The translations under genes and the position numbers were made by a program. DNA of 64,000 nt from Paraburkholderia aromaticivorans (GTDB lineage Bacteria > Pseudomonadota > Gammaproteobacteria > Burkholderiales > Burkholderiaceae), in NCBI RefSeq assembly GCF_012689525.1, contig NZ_CP051515.1, forward strand, positions 2,604,001 through 2,668,000, written 5' to 3'. Every line of letters begins with the position of its first letter. The first letter of the stretch is position 1. Shown here in pieces: positions 28,445-36,911 of the stretch. A model generated the notes under the pieces. It was not told the DNA's origin and searched no databases. It saw only the letters and a program-made list of their open reading frames with translations.

Positions 28445-28766
28445 CAGCGGCTCCTCGCGCGCGCCAGGCATGCGGCGCGCGCCCGCCCGCGTGCCGCACG
28501 ACGCATGCTCGAAACCGGCAACGCGCTAAGCGCGCCGGCCGTGCGACGCGTGCCGGGCGGTTGCAAACGGGACAGAAGATCAGCGAACGAGGCTAACTGC
28601 ATACGGCATCGACCGGATACGCGCCGGTCGCGATAATGACAGAGGGCGCCGATTATCCCCTGGCAGCACGAAGCATCATCTCAAATACAGGACGACGGGA
28701 CGTTGTGCCACGCGCGGCGCGAATGCCGTACCCCGCGCGTCCTCCGTCTCGCAATGGGCGCCTCGC
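28445..28766. other. Intergenic region, no gene seen
   Basis: These 322 bases lie between the M23 peptidase start and the DapA-family gene end, both on the minus strand. They presumably hold the peptidase promoter. I saw no convincing small gene or strong hairpin. Confidence 0.5.
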
Positions 28767-29690
28767 TCAAACCGATACTTCGGGCTCCTGCGAGTCGCTC
28801 CGCTCCCGTTCGGCCAGCGCTTCGAGCCGCTCGATCAACGCACCGCTGGCGCGCGTCATCGGCATGCGCAGTTCGTCGCGTATCAGGCCCTGCGCGGCCA
28901 GCAAGGCCTTGACCGGGGCGGGATTCGGTTCGACGAACAGCGCCTGGATCAACGGCACGAGCGCGTGGAAAATGCGCCGGCCTTCGGCGAGCCGCCCCGC
29001 CGCGAGCGCGCGATACATCTCGACGAAGCGCCCGGGCCGCACATGCGCGGACGCCGCGATCGCCCCGCTGCCGCCCAGGCACAAGGTACTGAAAATATTG
29101 ATGTCCTCGCCGGCAAGCACCTGCAGGCGACCGTCGCGGATCAGCGCGAGCGTGGTGTCGAGCGAACCGGCGCAGTCCTTCACCGCCTGAATCCGCGGAT
29201 GCGCCGCGAGCGTGAGCAGCGTGTCGAGTTCGAGCCGCACGCCAGTCCGATACGGAATGTCGTACAGGACGACCGGCTTCTCGCTGGCATCGGCCAGCGC
29301 CATGAAGTGCCCGACGATGCCCGCTTGCGAAGGCCGGATGTAATACGGCGCGGCCATCAGCACGCCGGCAACCGGCAGCGCGTTCAGTTGCTCGATGCGC
29401 TCAAGCATGCTCGCGGTGTGATTGCCCGACACGCCGGCCACCACCGGCAGCGCCCGCCCATCCTGCGCCAGATGGGCGGCGGACTGCGCTTCGTCGAGAA
29501 TCGTCGCCAGCACGGCGTCCTGTTCGTCGGCGTCGAGCGCGGCGGGTTCGCCGGTCGTGCCGAGCGCGACCAGCCCGGCGATGCCCGCGCCGCTATAGCG
29601 ACGCACCAGCGCGCGCAAGGCGGTGTGATCGACGGCGCCGTCGGCGAACGGCGTGATGAGCGGAACCCAGATACCCGAAAAAATAGACAT
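28767..29690 (-). CDS. DapA-family aldolase/dihydrodipicolinate synthase homologue
   Basis: A 307-residue class I aldolase of the DHDPS/NAL family. The Schiff-base Lys is K171 (IQAVKDCAGS), with the partner Tyr143 in VLYDIPYRTG and the pyruvate-binding GTTGEPA near 44-50. Family members include 4-hydroxy-tetrahydrodipicolinate synthase and sugar-acid aldolases. No other lysine-pathway gene is nearby, and the substitution of the usual active-site surroundings was not examined in detail, so a catabolic role is possible. Divergent from the ATCase gene. Confidence 0.88.
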   Translation of the reverse strand: MSIFSGIWVPLITPFADGAVDHTALRALVRRYSGAGIAGLVALGTTGEPAALDADEQDAVLATILDEAQSAAHLAQDGRALPVVAGVSGNHTASMLERIEQLNALPVAGVLMAAPYYIRPSQAGIVGHFMALADASEKPVVLYDIPYRTGVRLELDTLLTLAAHPRIQAVKDCAGSLDTTLALIRDGRLQVLAGEDINIFSTLCLGGSGAIAASAHVRPGRFVEMYRALAAGRLAEGRRIFHALVPLIQALFVEPNPAPVKALLAAQGLIRDELRMPMTRASGALIERLEALAERERSDSQEPEVSV

Positions 29691-29770
29691 GTCTTTACCT
29701 CGATGACGACCGTATCGATTCCGTCAGGCGGTGCGAGGGAGGAAAGACAGGAAAGTGCCCAGGCGGGCGT

Positions 29771-29819
29771 TGACCGGCTGTTCCGTCGCACATCTGACGG
29801 AACAGCGAGCTCCGGTCAG
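29771..29819. repeat. Nested inverted repeat in divergent region
   Basis: Inner arms CTGTTCCGTC (29778-29787) and GACGGAACAG (29796-29805) are perfect over 10 bp with an 8-base loop; outer arms TGACCGG (29771-29777) and CCGGTCA (29813-29819) pair as well. It lies about 80 bases upstream of the DapA-family start. It could be a regulator-binding site or an RNA hairpin. Confidence 0.75.
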
Positions 29820-29999
29820 ATGAGCGGCTGTTTTTTGGCTTTGGCGCTAACGTTCGCACCCCACGCGCGTGCGGCAACGACGCTCGCGTGAGCGAGACGT
29901 GCGGAAGTCGACGAGCGGAGTCTGAGCGTTGGGCCGGAATGCATGAGACGCAGTGTAACCGTGACCGGCGCGGCTTGGCAAAGTCCATCGCGAAATTGC

Positions 30000-30027
30000 T
30001 TGACTTCTGCCGCAGGAAAACTAATAT
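30000..30027 (+). promoter_or_regulatory. Sigma-70 promoter of the HTH-ATCase gene
   Basis: TTGACT (30000-30005) and TAATAT (30022-30027) are spaced by 16 bases, about 50 bases before the ATG at 30077. The -10 hexamer abuts a small palindrome (30027-30039), so a regulator bound there would block transcription. Confidence 0.65.
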
Positions 30028-30039
30028 ACGCACCGCGTA
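30027..30039. promoter_or_regulatory. Candidate operator palindrome, copy 1
   Basis: TACGC-ACC-GCGTA spans the presumed transcription start of the HTH-ATCase gene. A second copy with the same flanks (AATATACGCA then GCGTA) lies inside the gene at 30286-30298. Confidence 0.5.
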
Positions 30040-30076
30040 CATCAGCCCCGCCATTCCTTCTTCCGACAGGTGCCCC

Positions 30077-31369
30077 ATGAGCGTCCCGCAACAAGCCTTC
30101 CTACGCGATGCAATGCGTCGCCTGAACATGACGCGCGACACGTTCGCGAGCCGCATCGGCGTGTCGCGCCGGGCGCTCGACACGTGGCTTCTGCCGGACG
30201 ACTCGCAGGAATCGCGGGCCATGCCGGAGATTGTCGAGCGCTTCGTGTCGGAAATCGTGGTGCACGGCGAGCCGGGCGAAAAATATACGCAAAGCGTAGA
30301 CTCACAGTCGCTCGCCAGCCAGATGCTGTTCGAGGGCAAACCGCAGTTGCTGTCGGTGGATCAATTCTCACGCGACTCGGTGGAGGCGCTGTTTCGCGTG
30401 GCCGACATCATGCAGCCGATCGCCCGGCGCCGCAAAATCTCCCGTGTGCTGGAAGGCGCGGTGCTCGGCAATCTGTTCTTCGAGGCCAGCACGCGCACCC
30501 GCGTGAGCTTCGGCGCGGCGTTCTGCCGGCTGGGCGGCTCGGTCTGCGACACCACCGGTTTCACGTTTTCGTCGATGGCCAAGGGCGAGTCGATCTACGA
30601 CACCAGCCGCGTGATGAGCGGTTACGTGGACGCGCTGGTGATCCGCCATCCCGAGCAAGGCTCGGTGGCCGAATTCGCGCGCGCCACCAACGTGCCGGTG
30701 ATCAACGGCGGCGACGGCCCGGGCGAGCACCCGAGCCAGGCGCTGCTCGACCTGTACACGATTCAGCGCGAGTTCTCGCGCCTGGGCAAAATCGTCGACG
30801 GCGCGCATATCGCGCTGGTCGGCGACCTCAAATACGGGCGCACCGTGCACTCGCTGGTCAAACTGCTGGCGCTGCACCGCGGCATCAAGTTCACGCTGAT
30901 CTCGCCGCCCATGCTCGAAATGCCGAGTTACATCATCGAGCAGATTTCGCGCAACGATCACGTGATCGAGCAGACCACCGATCTGACCACCGGGCTGCGC
31001 GGCGCCGACGTGGTGTACGCCACGCGCATCCAGAAGGAGCGCTTCACCGACGAATCGTTCGAAGGCTATACGCCGGATTTCCAGATCAATCAGGCGCTGG
31101 TGGACAGCGTATGCGGCGCCGATACGCTGATCATGCACCCGCTGCCGCGCGACAGCCGGCCGGGCGCAAACGATCTGAGCGTGGACCTGAATCACGATTC
31201 ACGGCTGGCGATCTTCCGGCAAACCGACAACGGCATTCCGGTGCGGATGGCGATTTTCGCGGTGCTACTGGGCGTCGAAAAACTGGTCCAGCATTCCATG
31301 CGCGACGCGGCATGGCGCGCGCCCGCCTATCTCGGCCCGGACGATGCGGTGTTCCACGGCATCGATTGA
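30077..31369 (+). CDS. pyrB: Aspartate carbamoyltransferase with N-terminal helix-turn-helix
   Basis: A 430-residue protein, about 120 longer than a usual ATCase catalytic chain. Residues 1-60 look like an HTH domain (MTRDTFASRIGVSRRALDTW). The catalytic part, from about 90, keeps carbamoyl-phosphate and aspartate motifs: STRTRVSFGAAF, HPSQALLDLYTI, YATRIQKERF and HPLPRD. It should condense carbamoyl phosphate and aspartate in pyrimidine synthesis. No other pyr gene is adjacent, so it may be a second ATCase beside a classical pyrB elsewhere. The extension suggests self-regulation; see the paired palindromes. Confidence 0.88.
   Translation: MSVPQQAFLRDAMRRLNMTRDTFASRIGVSRRALDTWLLPDDSQESRAMPEIVERFVSEIVVHGEPGEKYTQSVDSQSLASQMLFEGKPQLLSVDQFSRDSVEALFRVADIMQPIARRRKISRVLEGAVLGNLFFEASTRTRVSFGAAFCRLGGSVCDTTGFTFSSMAKGESIYDTSRVMSGYVDALVIRHPEQGSVAEFARATNVPVINGGDGPGEHPSQALLDLYTIQREFSRLGKIVDGAHIALVGDLKYGRTVHSLVKLLALHRGIKFTLISPPMLEMPSYIIEQISRNDHVIEQTTDLTTGLRGADVVYATRIQKERFTDESFEGYTPDFQINQALVDSVCGADTLIMHPLPRDSRPGANDLSVDLNHDSRLAIFRQTDNGIPVRMAIFAVLLGVEKLVQHSMRDAAWRAPAYLGPDDAVFHGID
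30286..30298. promoter_or_regulatory. Candidate operator palindrome, copy 2
   Basis: TACGC-AAA-GCGTA, within the early coding region of the HTH-ATCase gene. It shares AATATACGCA and GCGTA with copy 1, 259 bases upstream. Paired sites at such spacing fit DNA looping by an oligomeric regulator, but chance cannot be excluded. Confidence 0.4.
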
Positions 31370-31417
31370 TGGATCAGTGGGCGGCTTGACACCGCCCCGC
31401 CGCGCGCGGGCATGGCC

Positions 31418-32269
31418 TCAAGCCGCGGCGCTTGCCGCCGTGGCTCCGTTGCGCTTGAACGTCCCGGCGAAAAACAGCACCTGATACTGGACCGCATTGG
31501 CCCAGTATTTCCAGGTGTGGCCGCCGGGCCGCTCCGCGTAGTCGTGCGGCACGCCGAGTTCGACCAGCCGCTCATGCAGCGTCCGGTTCGATTGCACCAG
31601 CGAGTCGTTCACCCCGCAGTCGATCGTGAGCGCGATATGCGCATTGCCGAAACTGCGCGCATTCTCGACGATTGCCTCGTTGTTCCAGAAGTCGGCATGC
31701 CGCATCGGATCGCCGAATACCTGGTCGATGCCGGGCTCATCCTCGCAGCCGCGCGGATCCACCGCACCGCTGATACTGCCCGCGGCGCCGAATTCGTCCG
31801 GCCGGTCCAATGCGATATGCAAGGCGCCGAAGCCACCCATGCTCAAGCCGGTAATGGCGCGCGCCTGACGTGTCGCGATCGTGCGGAAATGCGCGTCGAC
31901 GTAACTCACGACCTCCGTGCCCACATAGGTTTCGTAACGGCTGTGCGGATCGACCGGACTGTCGATGTACCAGCTTTCGTGGCCGCCGTCGGGCATCACG
32001 AGTATCACGTGATAGCGGTCGGCCAGCTTGCCGATCTGCGAATTCGCGGTCCAGTCGGTGTAGTCGCCGCCCGAGCCGTGCAACAGATAGACGACCGGAA
32101 AGCGGTCGGCCGCCTTGCCGCGCGCATATTGATCGGGCAGCACGACCGTCGCTTCGAGCGACTTATGCATGGCCGCGCTCGGAATGACGACGACCCGCGA
32201 TTGAAACGCCCAGGCAGGCGCCGTAAAAAGCAGCGTCAGAACGAGCCAGAACGCACGAGCTTGATTCAT
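31418..32269 (-). CDS. Exported alpha/beta-hydrolase esterase (EstA/S-formylglutathione hydrolase-like)
   Basis: A 283-residue esterase of the PF00756 type. It has a signal peptide (MNQARAFWLVLTLLFTAPAW, cleaved near AWA), the oxyanion segment LLHGSGGDYTDW, the nucleophile Ser143 in TGLSMGGFGA and the catalytic His in GGHTWKYW. Substrate unknown; relatives cleave short acyl esters or feruloyl groups. ATG at 32269 was chosen because it begins the signal peptide. Convergent with the ATCase gene. Confidence 0.9.
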   Translation of the reverse strand: MNQARAFWLVLTLLFTAPAWAFQSRVVVIPSAAMHKSLEATVVLPDQYARGKAADRFPVVYLLHGSGGDYTDWTANSQIGKLADRYHVILVMPDGGHESWYIDSPVDPHSRYETYVGTEVVSYVDAHFRTIATRQARAITGLSMGGFGALHIALDRPDEFGAAGSISGAVDPRGCEDEPGIDQVFGDPMRHADFWNNEAIVENARSFGNAHIALTIDCGVNDSLVQSNRTLHERLVELGVPHDYAERPGGHTWKYWANAVQYQVLFFAGTFKRNGATAASAAA

Positions 32270-32475
32270 GGTTTGTCGCTCTTCCCTTTCCAGGAGTCCG
32301 AAGAACACTGTCCGGCATACGGCGGCAAAATTCTGTCGACGACTCTAGCAATGGCGACTTACAACCAAATTTCAGCGAAACATACGATCTCGTCAGCTTG
32401 GGGCTGCGGTGACAGGCGCGATATCTCGCGCACCTCCTTGTATGAAGGACCTACTACGCGCGCCTTTTCAGAATC

Positions 32476-33252
32476 CTATTCGACGTGCGCAGCGAAGCCG
32501 ACCGTTTCCGGCTCGATATCGGCCCGCAAGGTCAATTCCGGAATCGTGTAGGCGCCGCTGTTCTGAGGCCGGAACGGAATCGGCGCGGTGCTCCAGAGAT
32601 CGTCCAGACGTTGCCCGAGCGCATCACGCACTTCGGGATAGTTCGTTTCGTCGATGCGACTCGTGCGGTAGATCACGAACGGCGGCAGCACGTCGAAGCC
32701 GGGGTAATACAGAATGCCGTGCTGAATCGGGAACAGCACGTCGTCTATCGGACCATTGATGCCGCGCGGACTGTAGTGCGATTCCCAGCCGCCCGTCGTG
32801 ACCATCAGCATCGCGCGCTTGCCGGCGAGTTTGCCTTCGCCGTAACGTTCGCCCCAGCGCGCATTGGAATGCTCGCCGACGCCGTACGCGAAGCCATACG
32901 CATACACGCGCTCCACCCAGCCTTTGAGGATGGCCGGCATGGTGAACCACCAGAGCGGAAACTGCAGGATCACGGCATCCGCCCACATCAGCTTTTCCTG
33001 TTCGAGTTCGATGTCCTTGCTCTGCAGCCCATTCTCGAACGCATGCTTCGAGTCGAGCGCAGGATCGAAGCGCGCACCGGGTTGTTTGGCGAGGCTGTCG
33101 TCCGCATCAAGCAAGGCTTTCCACTTCATTGCGTACAGGTCGGATACCTGAACGGTGTGCCCGGCATCTTCGAGACGCTGGACCGTAAAGTCCCTGAGCG
33201 ACCCATTCAACGATCTGGGTTCCGGGTGCGCATAAACAAGAAGAACGTTCAT
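32476..33252 (-). CDS. NAD(P)H dehydrogenase (quinone), flavodoxin-like fold
   Basis: A 258-residue NQO1/MdaB/KefF-family flavoprotein: N-terminal FMN/FAD-binding start (MNVLLVYAHPEPRSLNGSLR), central WADAVILQFPLWWFTMPAILKG (split here by function: quinone pocket), and TTGGWESHYSPRG near the C-terminal third. It likely reduces quinones or electrophiles by two electrons in the cytosol. ATG at 33252 begins the fold. Divergent from a LysR gene across 86 bases, its probable regulator. Confidence 0.9.
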   Translation of the reverse strand: MNVLLVYAHPEPRSLNGSLRDFTVQRLEDAGHTVQVSDLYAMKWKALLDADDSLAKQPGARFDPALDSKHAFENGLQSKDIELEQEKLMWADAVILQFPLWWFTMPAILKGWVERVYAYGFAYGVGEHSNARWGERYGEGKLAGKRAMLMVTTGGWESHYSPRGINGPIDDVLFPIQHGILYYPGFDVLPPFVIYRTSRIDETNYPEVRDALGQRLDDLWSTAPIPFRPQNSGAYTIPELTLRADIEPETVGFAAHVE

Positions 33253-33338
33253 CACAAGGCCTTCATGGCTAAAAGAAACCAAAGATAGACCTCGCTTCGG
33301 TATATTAGAAATGAATTACCAATATGTCAGGTATAGCC
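33253..33338. promoter_or_regulatory. Divergent LysR/NQO promoter region
   Basis: The 86-base gap is AT-rich near the regulator start and contains ATATT and AATAT half-sites in inverted order (about 33302-33326) plus a GGTA/TACC pair, as expected for a LysR box. Assignment is tentative. Confidence 0.4.
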
Positions 33339-34232
33339 ATGAATAATCTCAGGAGACTCGACCTCAACCTGCTCGTCACGCTCGACGTGCTGCTGTCCGA
33401 GCACAACGTCACGCGCGCGGCGGAGCGGCTGAACTTCTCCCAGCCGTCGGTCAGCGTGCATCTGGCCAAGCTACGCGATGTCCTCGGCGACCCGCTGTTG
33501 CTGCCCGGGCCGCGCGGCATGCGGCCCACCGCGCGCGCCGAGGCGTTGCGCGAACCCTTGTGCGAAGCGCTCGAAGCACTCGAACGCGCAGTGGCGCCGG
33601 CACGCCCTTTCGATCCCGCCGAGGCAACGCAAAGCTGGCGCATTGCCGCGACCGACTACGTCGAATCGACGATCATCCTGCCCGCGCTGGCCGGCTTGCG
33701 CGCGGCAGCGCCGGGCACGCGCCTCGCGGTCGTCGAACTGGTTCCACCGCGTCTTGCACGGCAAGCGGAACAGGGGGAGATCGATCTGGGATTTCATACC
33801 AGCGAAGGCGCGCCCGAAGGATTGCGCCACCGGGTGCTGTTTGCCGAGCGCTATGTTCTGGTGGGCCGCGCGGGTCACCCGCGCCTGAAGCGCCGGCCGA
33901 CGCTCGCGCAGTTCTGCAAACTGGAGCACGTGATCGTGTCGCCGGACGGCGGCGGGTTTGCCGGCGTCACGGACGAAGTGCTCGCGAAGGCCGGCATGAC
34001 ACGCCGGGTCGTGCTGTCCGTGCCGCACTTTCTATTCATGTTGTCGGCGCTCGCGAATACGGATCTGGTGGGCATGCTGCCCGAGCGACTGGTGCGCGAT
34101 AACAGTGCGCTGCGGGTAGTGGAGCCGCCACTGCATGTGCCGGGCTACGAGATAGCGATGCTCTGGCACGAGCGCTCGCATCGCGATCCGGCGCATCAAT
34201 GGCTGCGGGAGACCATCGCGAATTCGGTGTGA
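33339..34232 (+). CDS. LysR-family regulator (NodD/PcpR-like)
   Basis: A 297-residue LysR protein: MNNLRRLDLNLLVTLDVLLS and the HTH NVTRAAERLNFSQPSVSVHL, then an effector domain (about 90-295). The DLNLL start and GPRGMRPT region resemble the NodD/SyrM/PcpR branch, whose ligands are often aromatic. I chose ATG at 33339 with AGG upstream over the ATG at 33324. Divergent from the quinone oxidoreductase, which it probably activates. Confidence 0.92.
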   Translation: MNNLRRLDLNLLVTLDVLLSEHNVTRAAERLNFSQPSVSVHLAKLRDVLGDPLLLPGPRGMRPTARAEALREPLCEALEALERAVAPARPFDPAEATQSWRIAATDYVESTIILPALAGLRAAAPGTRLAVVELVPPRLARQAEQGEIDLGFHTSEGAPEGLRHRVLFAERYVLVGRAGHPRLKRRPTLAQFCKLEHVIVSPDGGGFAGVTDEVLAKAGMTRRVVLSVPHFLFMLSALANTDLVGMLPERLVRDNSALRVVEPPLHVPGYEIAMLWHERSHRDPAHQWLRETIANSV

Positions 34233-34282
34233 AGTCTGCGTGACTCAGCGAAAAACATGTCGCTGAGCCACAGTCCACGCAA

Positions 34283-35164
34283 TCACGCTTTGCCGTTAGC
34301 GCGGCCGATCGCATCCAGCTCCGCGCACACCTCGGCGGACAATTTCAATTGCGACGCCTGCAGATTTTCACGCAGATGCCCGACGCTCGACGTGCCGGGG
34401 ATCAGCAGAATGTTAGGCGCCCGCTGCAACAACCACGCGAGCGCCACTTGCATCGGCGTCGCGCTGAGTGTTTGTGCAATCTCCGACAGCGCTGACGACT
34501 GAATCGGCGTGAACCCGCCCAGCGGGAAAAACGGCACGTACGCGATCCCCTTTTCCGCGAGTTCGTCGATCAGTGCGTCGTCCTCCCGGTGAACCAGGTT
34601 GTAGTGGTTCTGCACGCAGACGATCTCCGCGATGCGCTGCGCCTCCTCGATCTGCGTCGCCGTTACGTTGCTCAAGCCGATATGGCGCACGAGTCCGCGG
34701 CGTTGAAGTTCGGCCAGCGCCGTGACCTGCTTTTCGATCGACCCTTCAGCCGGCGCGTGAATGTCGCCCATGATCCGCATGTTCACGACCTCCAGCACGT
34801 CGAGACCGAGATTGCGCAGATTGTCGTGCACGCCGCGCTCGATATCGTCCGGTTCGAGCGCCGGCAGCCACGCGCCGTCGCTGCCGCGCACCGCGCCCAC
34901 CTTGGTGACGATCACGAGGTCGCCGGGATAGGGATGCAGCGCTTCCCGAATCAACTGGTTGGTAACGTGCGGCCCGTAAAAGTCGCTCGTATCGATGTGG
35001 TTGACGCCCGACGCCACCGCTTCGCGCAGCACCGCGAGCGCCGCGTCGCGATCCTTCGGCGGGCCGAATACGCCGGGGCCGGCCAGTTGCATGGCGCCGT
35101 AGCCCATGCGGCGCACCGGGCGGCCGGCGAGCGGGAAGGTGTCCGTGGTGATGAGATTCGACAT
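34283..35164 (-). CDS. Aldo/keto reductase family oxidoreductase
   Basis: A 293-residue TIM-barrel reductase. Catalytic Asp and Tyr are in HIDTSDFYGP and Lys in VIVTKVG; the usual catalytic His is replaced by Asn-Met (VVNMRIMGD), as in the YdbC-like branch. NADPH-binding residues lie near the C-terminus (IPGTSSVGHLREN). It reduces an unknown aldehyde or ketone. Divergent from a LysR gene across about 104 bases. Confidence 0.9.
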   Translation of the reverse strand: MSNLITTDTFPLAGRPVRRMGYGAMQLAGPGVFGPPKDRDAALAVLREAVASGVNHIDTSDFYGPHVTNQLIREALHPYPGDLVIVTKVGAVRGSDGAWLPALEPDDIERGVHDNLRNLGLDVLEVVNMRIMGDIHAPAEGSIEKQVTALAELQRRGLVRHIGLSNVTATQIEEAQRIAEIVCVQNHYNLVHREDDALIDELAEKGIAYVPFFPLGGFTPIQSSALSEIAQTLSATPMQVALAWLLQRAPNILLIPGTSSVGHLRENLQASQLKLSAEVCAELDAIGRANGKA

Positions 35165-35268
35165 GACGCGCTCCTTGGTGAGTGGTTAAACGGAAGTATG
35201 GACGCGGTTGCGCTGTTGAATAAAGCCGTCTAACGTGTACGGGTTGTTCAAAATTCTGCACAATCGCC

Positions 35269-36168
35269 ATGGAATTGAATGATCTGGCTGCCTTCGTCTC
35301 AGTCACCCGCGCGGGCGGCTTTCGCGACGCGGCGCGTATCAGCGGCGTGTCGGCGTCGAGTCTCAGCATCGCCGTGCGGCGCCTCGAGGCCAAGCTCGGC
35401 CTGCGCCTGCTCAACCGCACTACGCGCAGTGTGGCGCCGACCGAGGCCGGCTTGCGGCTCATCGAGAAGCTGACGCCGCTCTTCAGCGAAATGGAAGCGG
35501 CGCTGGACGTGCTCAACGTGTTCCGGGACAAACCGGCCGGCACGCTCAAACTGAACGTGCCGTCGAGCGCCGCGCGCATCGTCCTGCCGGGCATCATCGC
35601 CGCGTTCCTGAAGACGTATCCCGACATTCGCGTCGAGGTCGTGGTCGAGGATGGTTTCGTCGACGTGCTGTCGATCGGCTGCGACGCCGGCATTCGCTAT
35701 GACGAGCGGCTCGAGCAGGACATGATCGCGATTCCGATTGGGCCGCGCGTGCAACGCTTCGCCACGGCGGCGGCGCCAGGCTATCTCGACACGCACGGAC
35801 GTCCCGATCATCCCAGCGAGTTGCTTTCGCATGCGTGCCTGCGCGGCCAGTTCGCCGGTGGCGCCATGCCGATCTGGTATTTCGAGCGCGCCGGCGAAGT
35901 GTTGCAGCTGAATCCATCGGGGCCGCTGCTGGTGCGGCCGGGCGCGGCGATCGATCTCGCGGTCAGCGCGGCCGTCGCGGGCGTGGGTGTCATTCACCTG
36001 TTCGAAGACATGCTGCGCCCGCATCTCGACAGCGGCGCATTGGAGCCGATTCTGGAGCCGTGGTGGCAGCATTTCTCGGGCCCGTTTCTTTACTATCCGG
36101 GGCGTCGTCATTTGCCGACGCCGTTGCGCGCGTTCGTCGATTTTTTGAAGGTGATCAATTCGGCCTGA
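35269..36168 (+). CDS. LysR-family regulator (CrgA/AaeR-like)
   Basis: A 299-residue LysR protein with the N-terminal HTH (MELNDLAAFVSVTRAGGFRD, then VSASSLSIAVRRLEAKLGLR) and an effector domain from about 90. The pattern RTTRSVAPTEAG is typical of regulators next to oxidoreductases in Burkholderiaceae. Divergent from the aldo/keto reductase gene, its likely target. Confidence 0.92.
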   Translation: MELNDLAAFVSVTRAGGFRDAARISGVSASSLSIAVRRLEAKLGLRLLNRTTRSVAPTEAGLRLIEKLTPLFSEMEAALDVLNVFRDKPAGTLKLNVPSSAARIVLPGIIAAFLKTYPDIRVEVVVEDGFVDVLSIGCDAGIRYDERLEQDMIAIPIGPRVQRFATAAAPGYLDTHGRPDHPSELLSHACLRGQFAGGAMPIWYFERAGEVLQLNPSGPLLVRPGAAIDLAVSAAVAGVGVIHLFEDMLRPHLDSGALEPILEPWWQHFSGPFLYYPGRRHLPTPLRAFVDFLKVINSA

Positions 36169-36269
36169 TGCAGCGAGGAGAAATGCGCAGGGCAATATTG
36201 CCGTTCATCAAAGAGGCGGCACGCGCGATTCGGAAGAAACTGCCCGTTGCAGCGCGAATCCATCAATAG

Positions 36270-36629
36270 TTAATGCCGTTGGTTGCACAGTTGCGCGACC
36301 GTCGTTAGAAAAAGCTTCGCGCCCACTGGCTTTCTCAGGCAAACATCCCAGTTCTTGCCTGCGCTCTCGATCGGCGGAACAGCGGTATGCACGAGAATCG
36401 GCACGTTAGCGAGCTCCGGCATCGCCTTCAGTCGACGGCACAATTCGGCGCCGTCCATGAGCGGCATCATCCAGTCGGTAATGATCAGGGCGGGTACACG
36501 GGCTGCGGCACGCGCGACCGCCTCCACGCCGTTGCTTGCGCAACCGACTTCGTAGCCTTCGTTCTCGAGTATCAAACGCCACGCCGCGAGTATTTCCGGC
36601 TCGTCGTCCACCAGCAAGATTGAGTGCAT
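36270..36629 (-). CDS. Stand-alone response-regulator receiver
   Basis: A 119-residue receiver with no output domain. Acidic pocket D8-D9 (LLVDDEPE), phosphoacceptor D52 (IITDWMMPLMDG), T82 (VHTAV) and K100 (LRKPVG) are all present. Such CheY-like proteins act by protein contact. The divergent histidine kinase gene starts about 280 bases away and is a likely partner; the gap between them shows no gene. Confidence 0.9.
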   Translation of the reverse strand: MHSILLVDDEPEILAAWRLILENEGYEVGCASNGVEAVARAAARVPALIITDWMMPLMDGAELCRRLKAMPELANVPILVHTAVPPIESAGKNWDVCLRKPVGAKLFLTTVAQLCNQRH

Positions 36630-36911
36630 CAGGGGCCGCCGGGTTGAACGACAGGGTAGACCTTATTGTCACGTTCCGACAGCGACGCAAGGGATGTTCC
36701 ACTGCCCGCGGTTACAGCGATAATGATGTGAATAATCGGCTACCACAACGCTTTTGGAGCACGTGAAGGCGGAACGCTTGCCGGACAGGCCTTTAAGTCA
36801 CATCACCCGGGAGTACATGTCTGCCAAACACGCCATGCGCGTCCGGCGCGACGCGCCCAAGTGCTGCGAGCCTCTTGTATTGTTGTAGAAACTTCATCCC
36901 ACCGCGCCATC

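Noticed and set aside
29838..29866. Third copy of the hairpin element (GGCTTTGGCGCTAAC)
   Set aside because: Only partial similarity, no clear stem, and 150 bases from the gene start.
31380..31398. GGGCGG/CCGCCC hairpin after the ATCase gene as terminator
   Set aside because: Only a 6-bp stem and no T-run.
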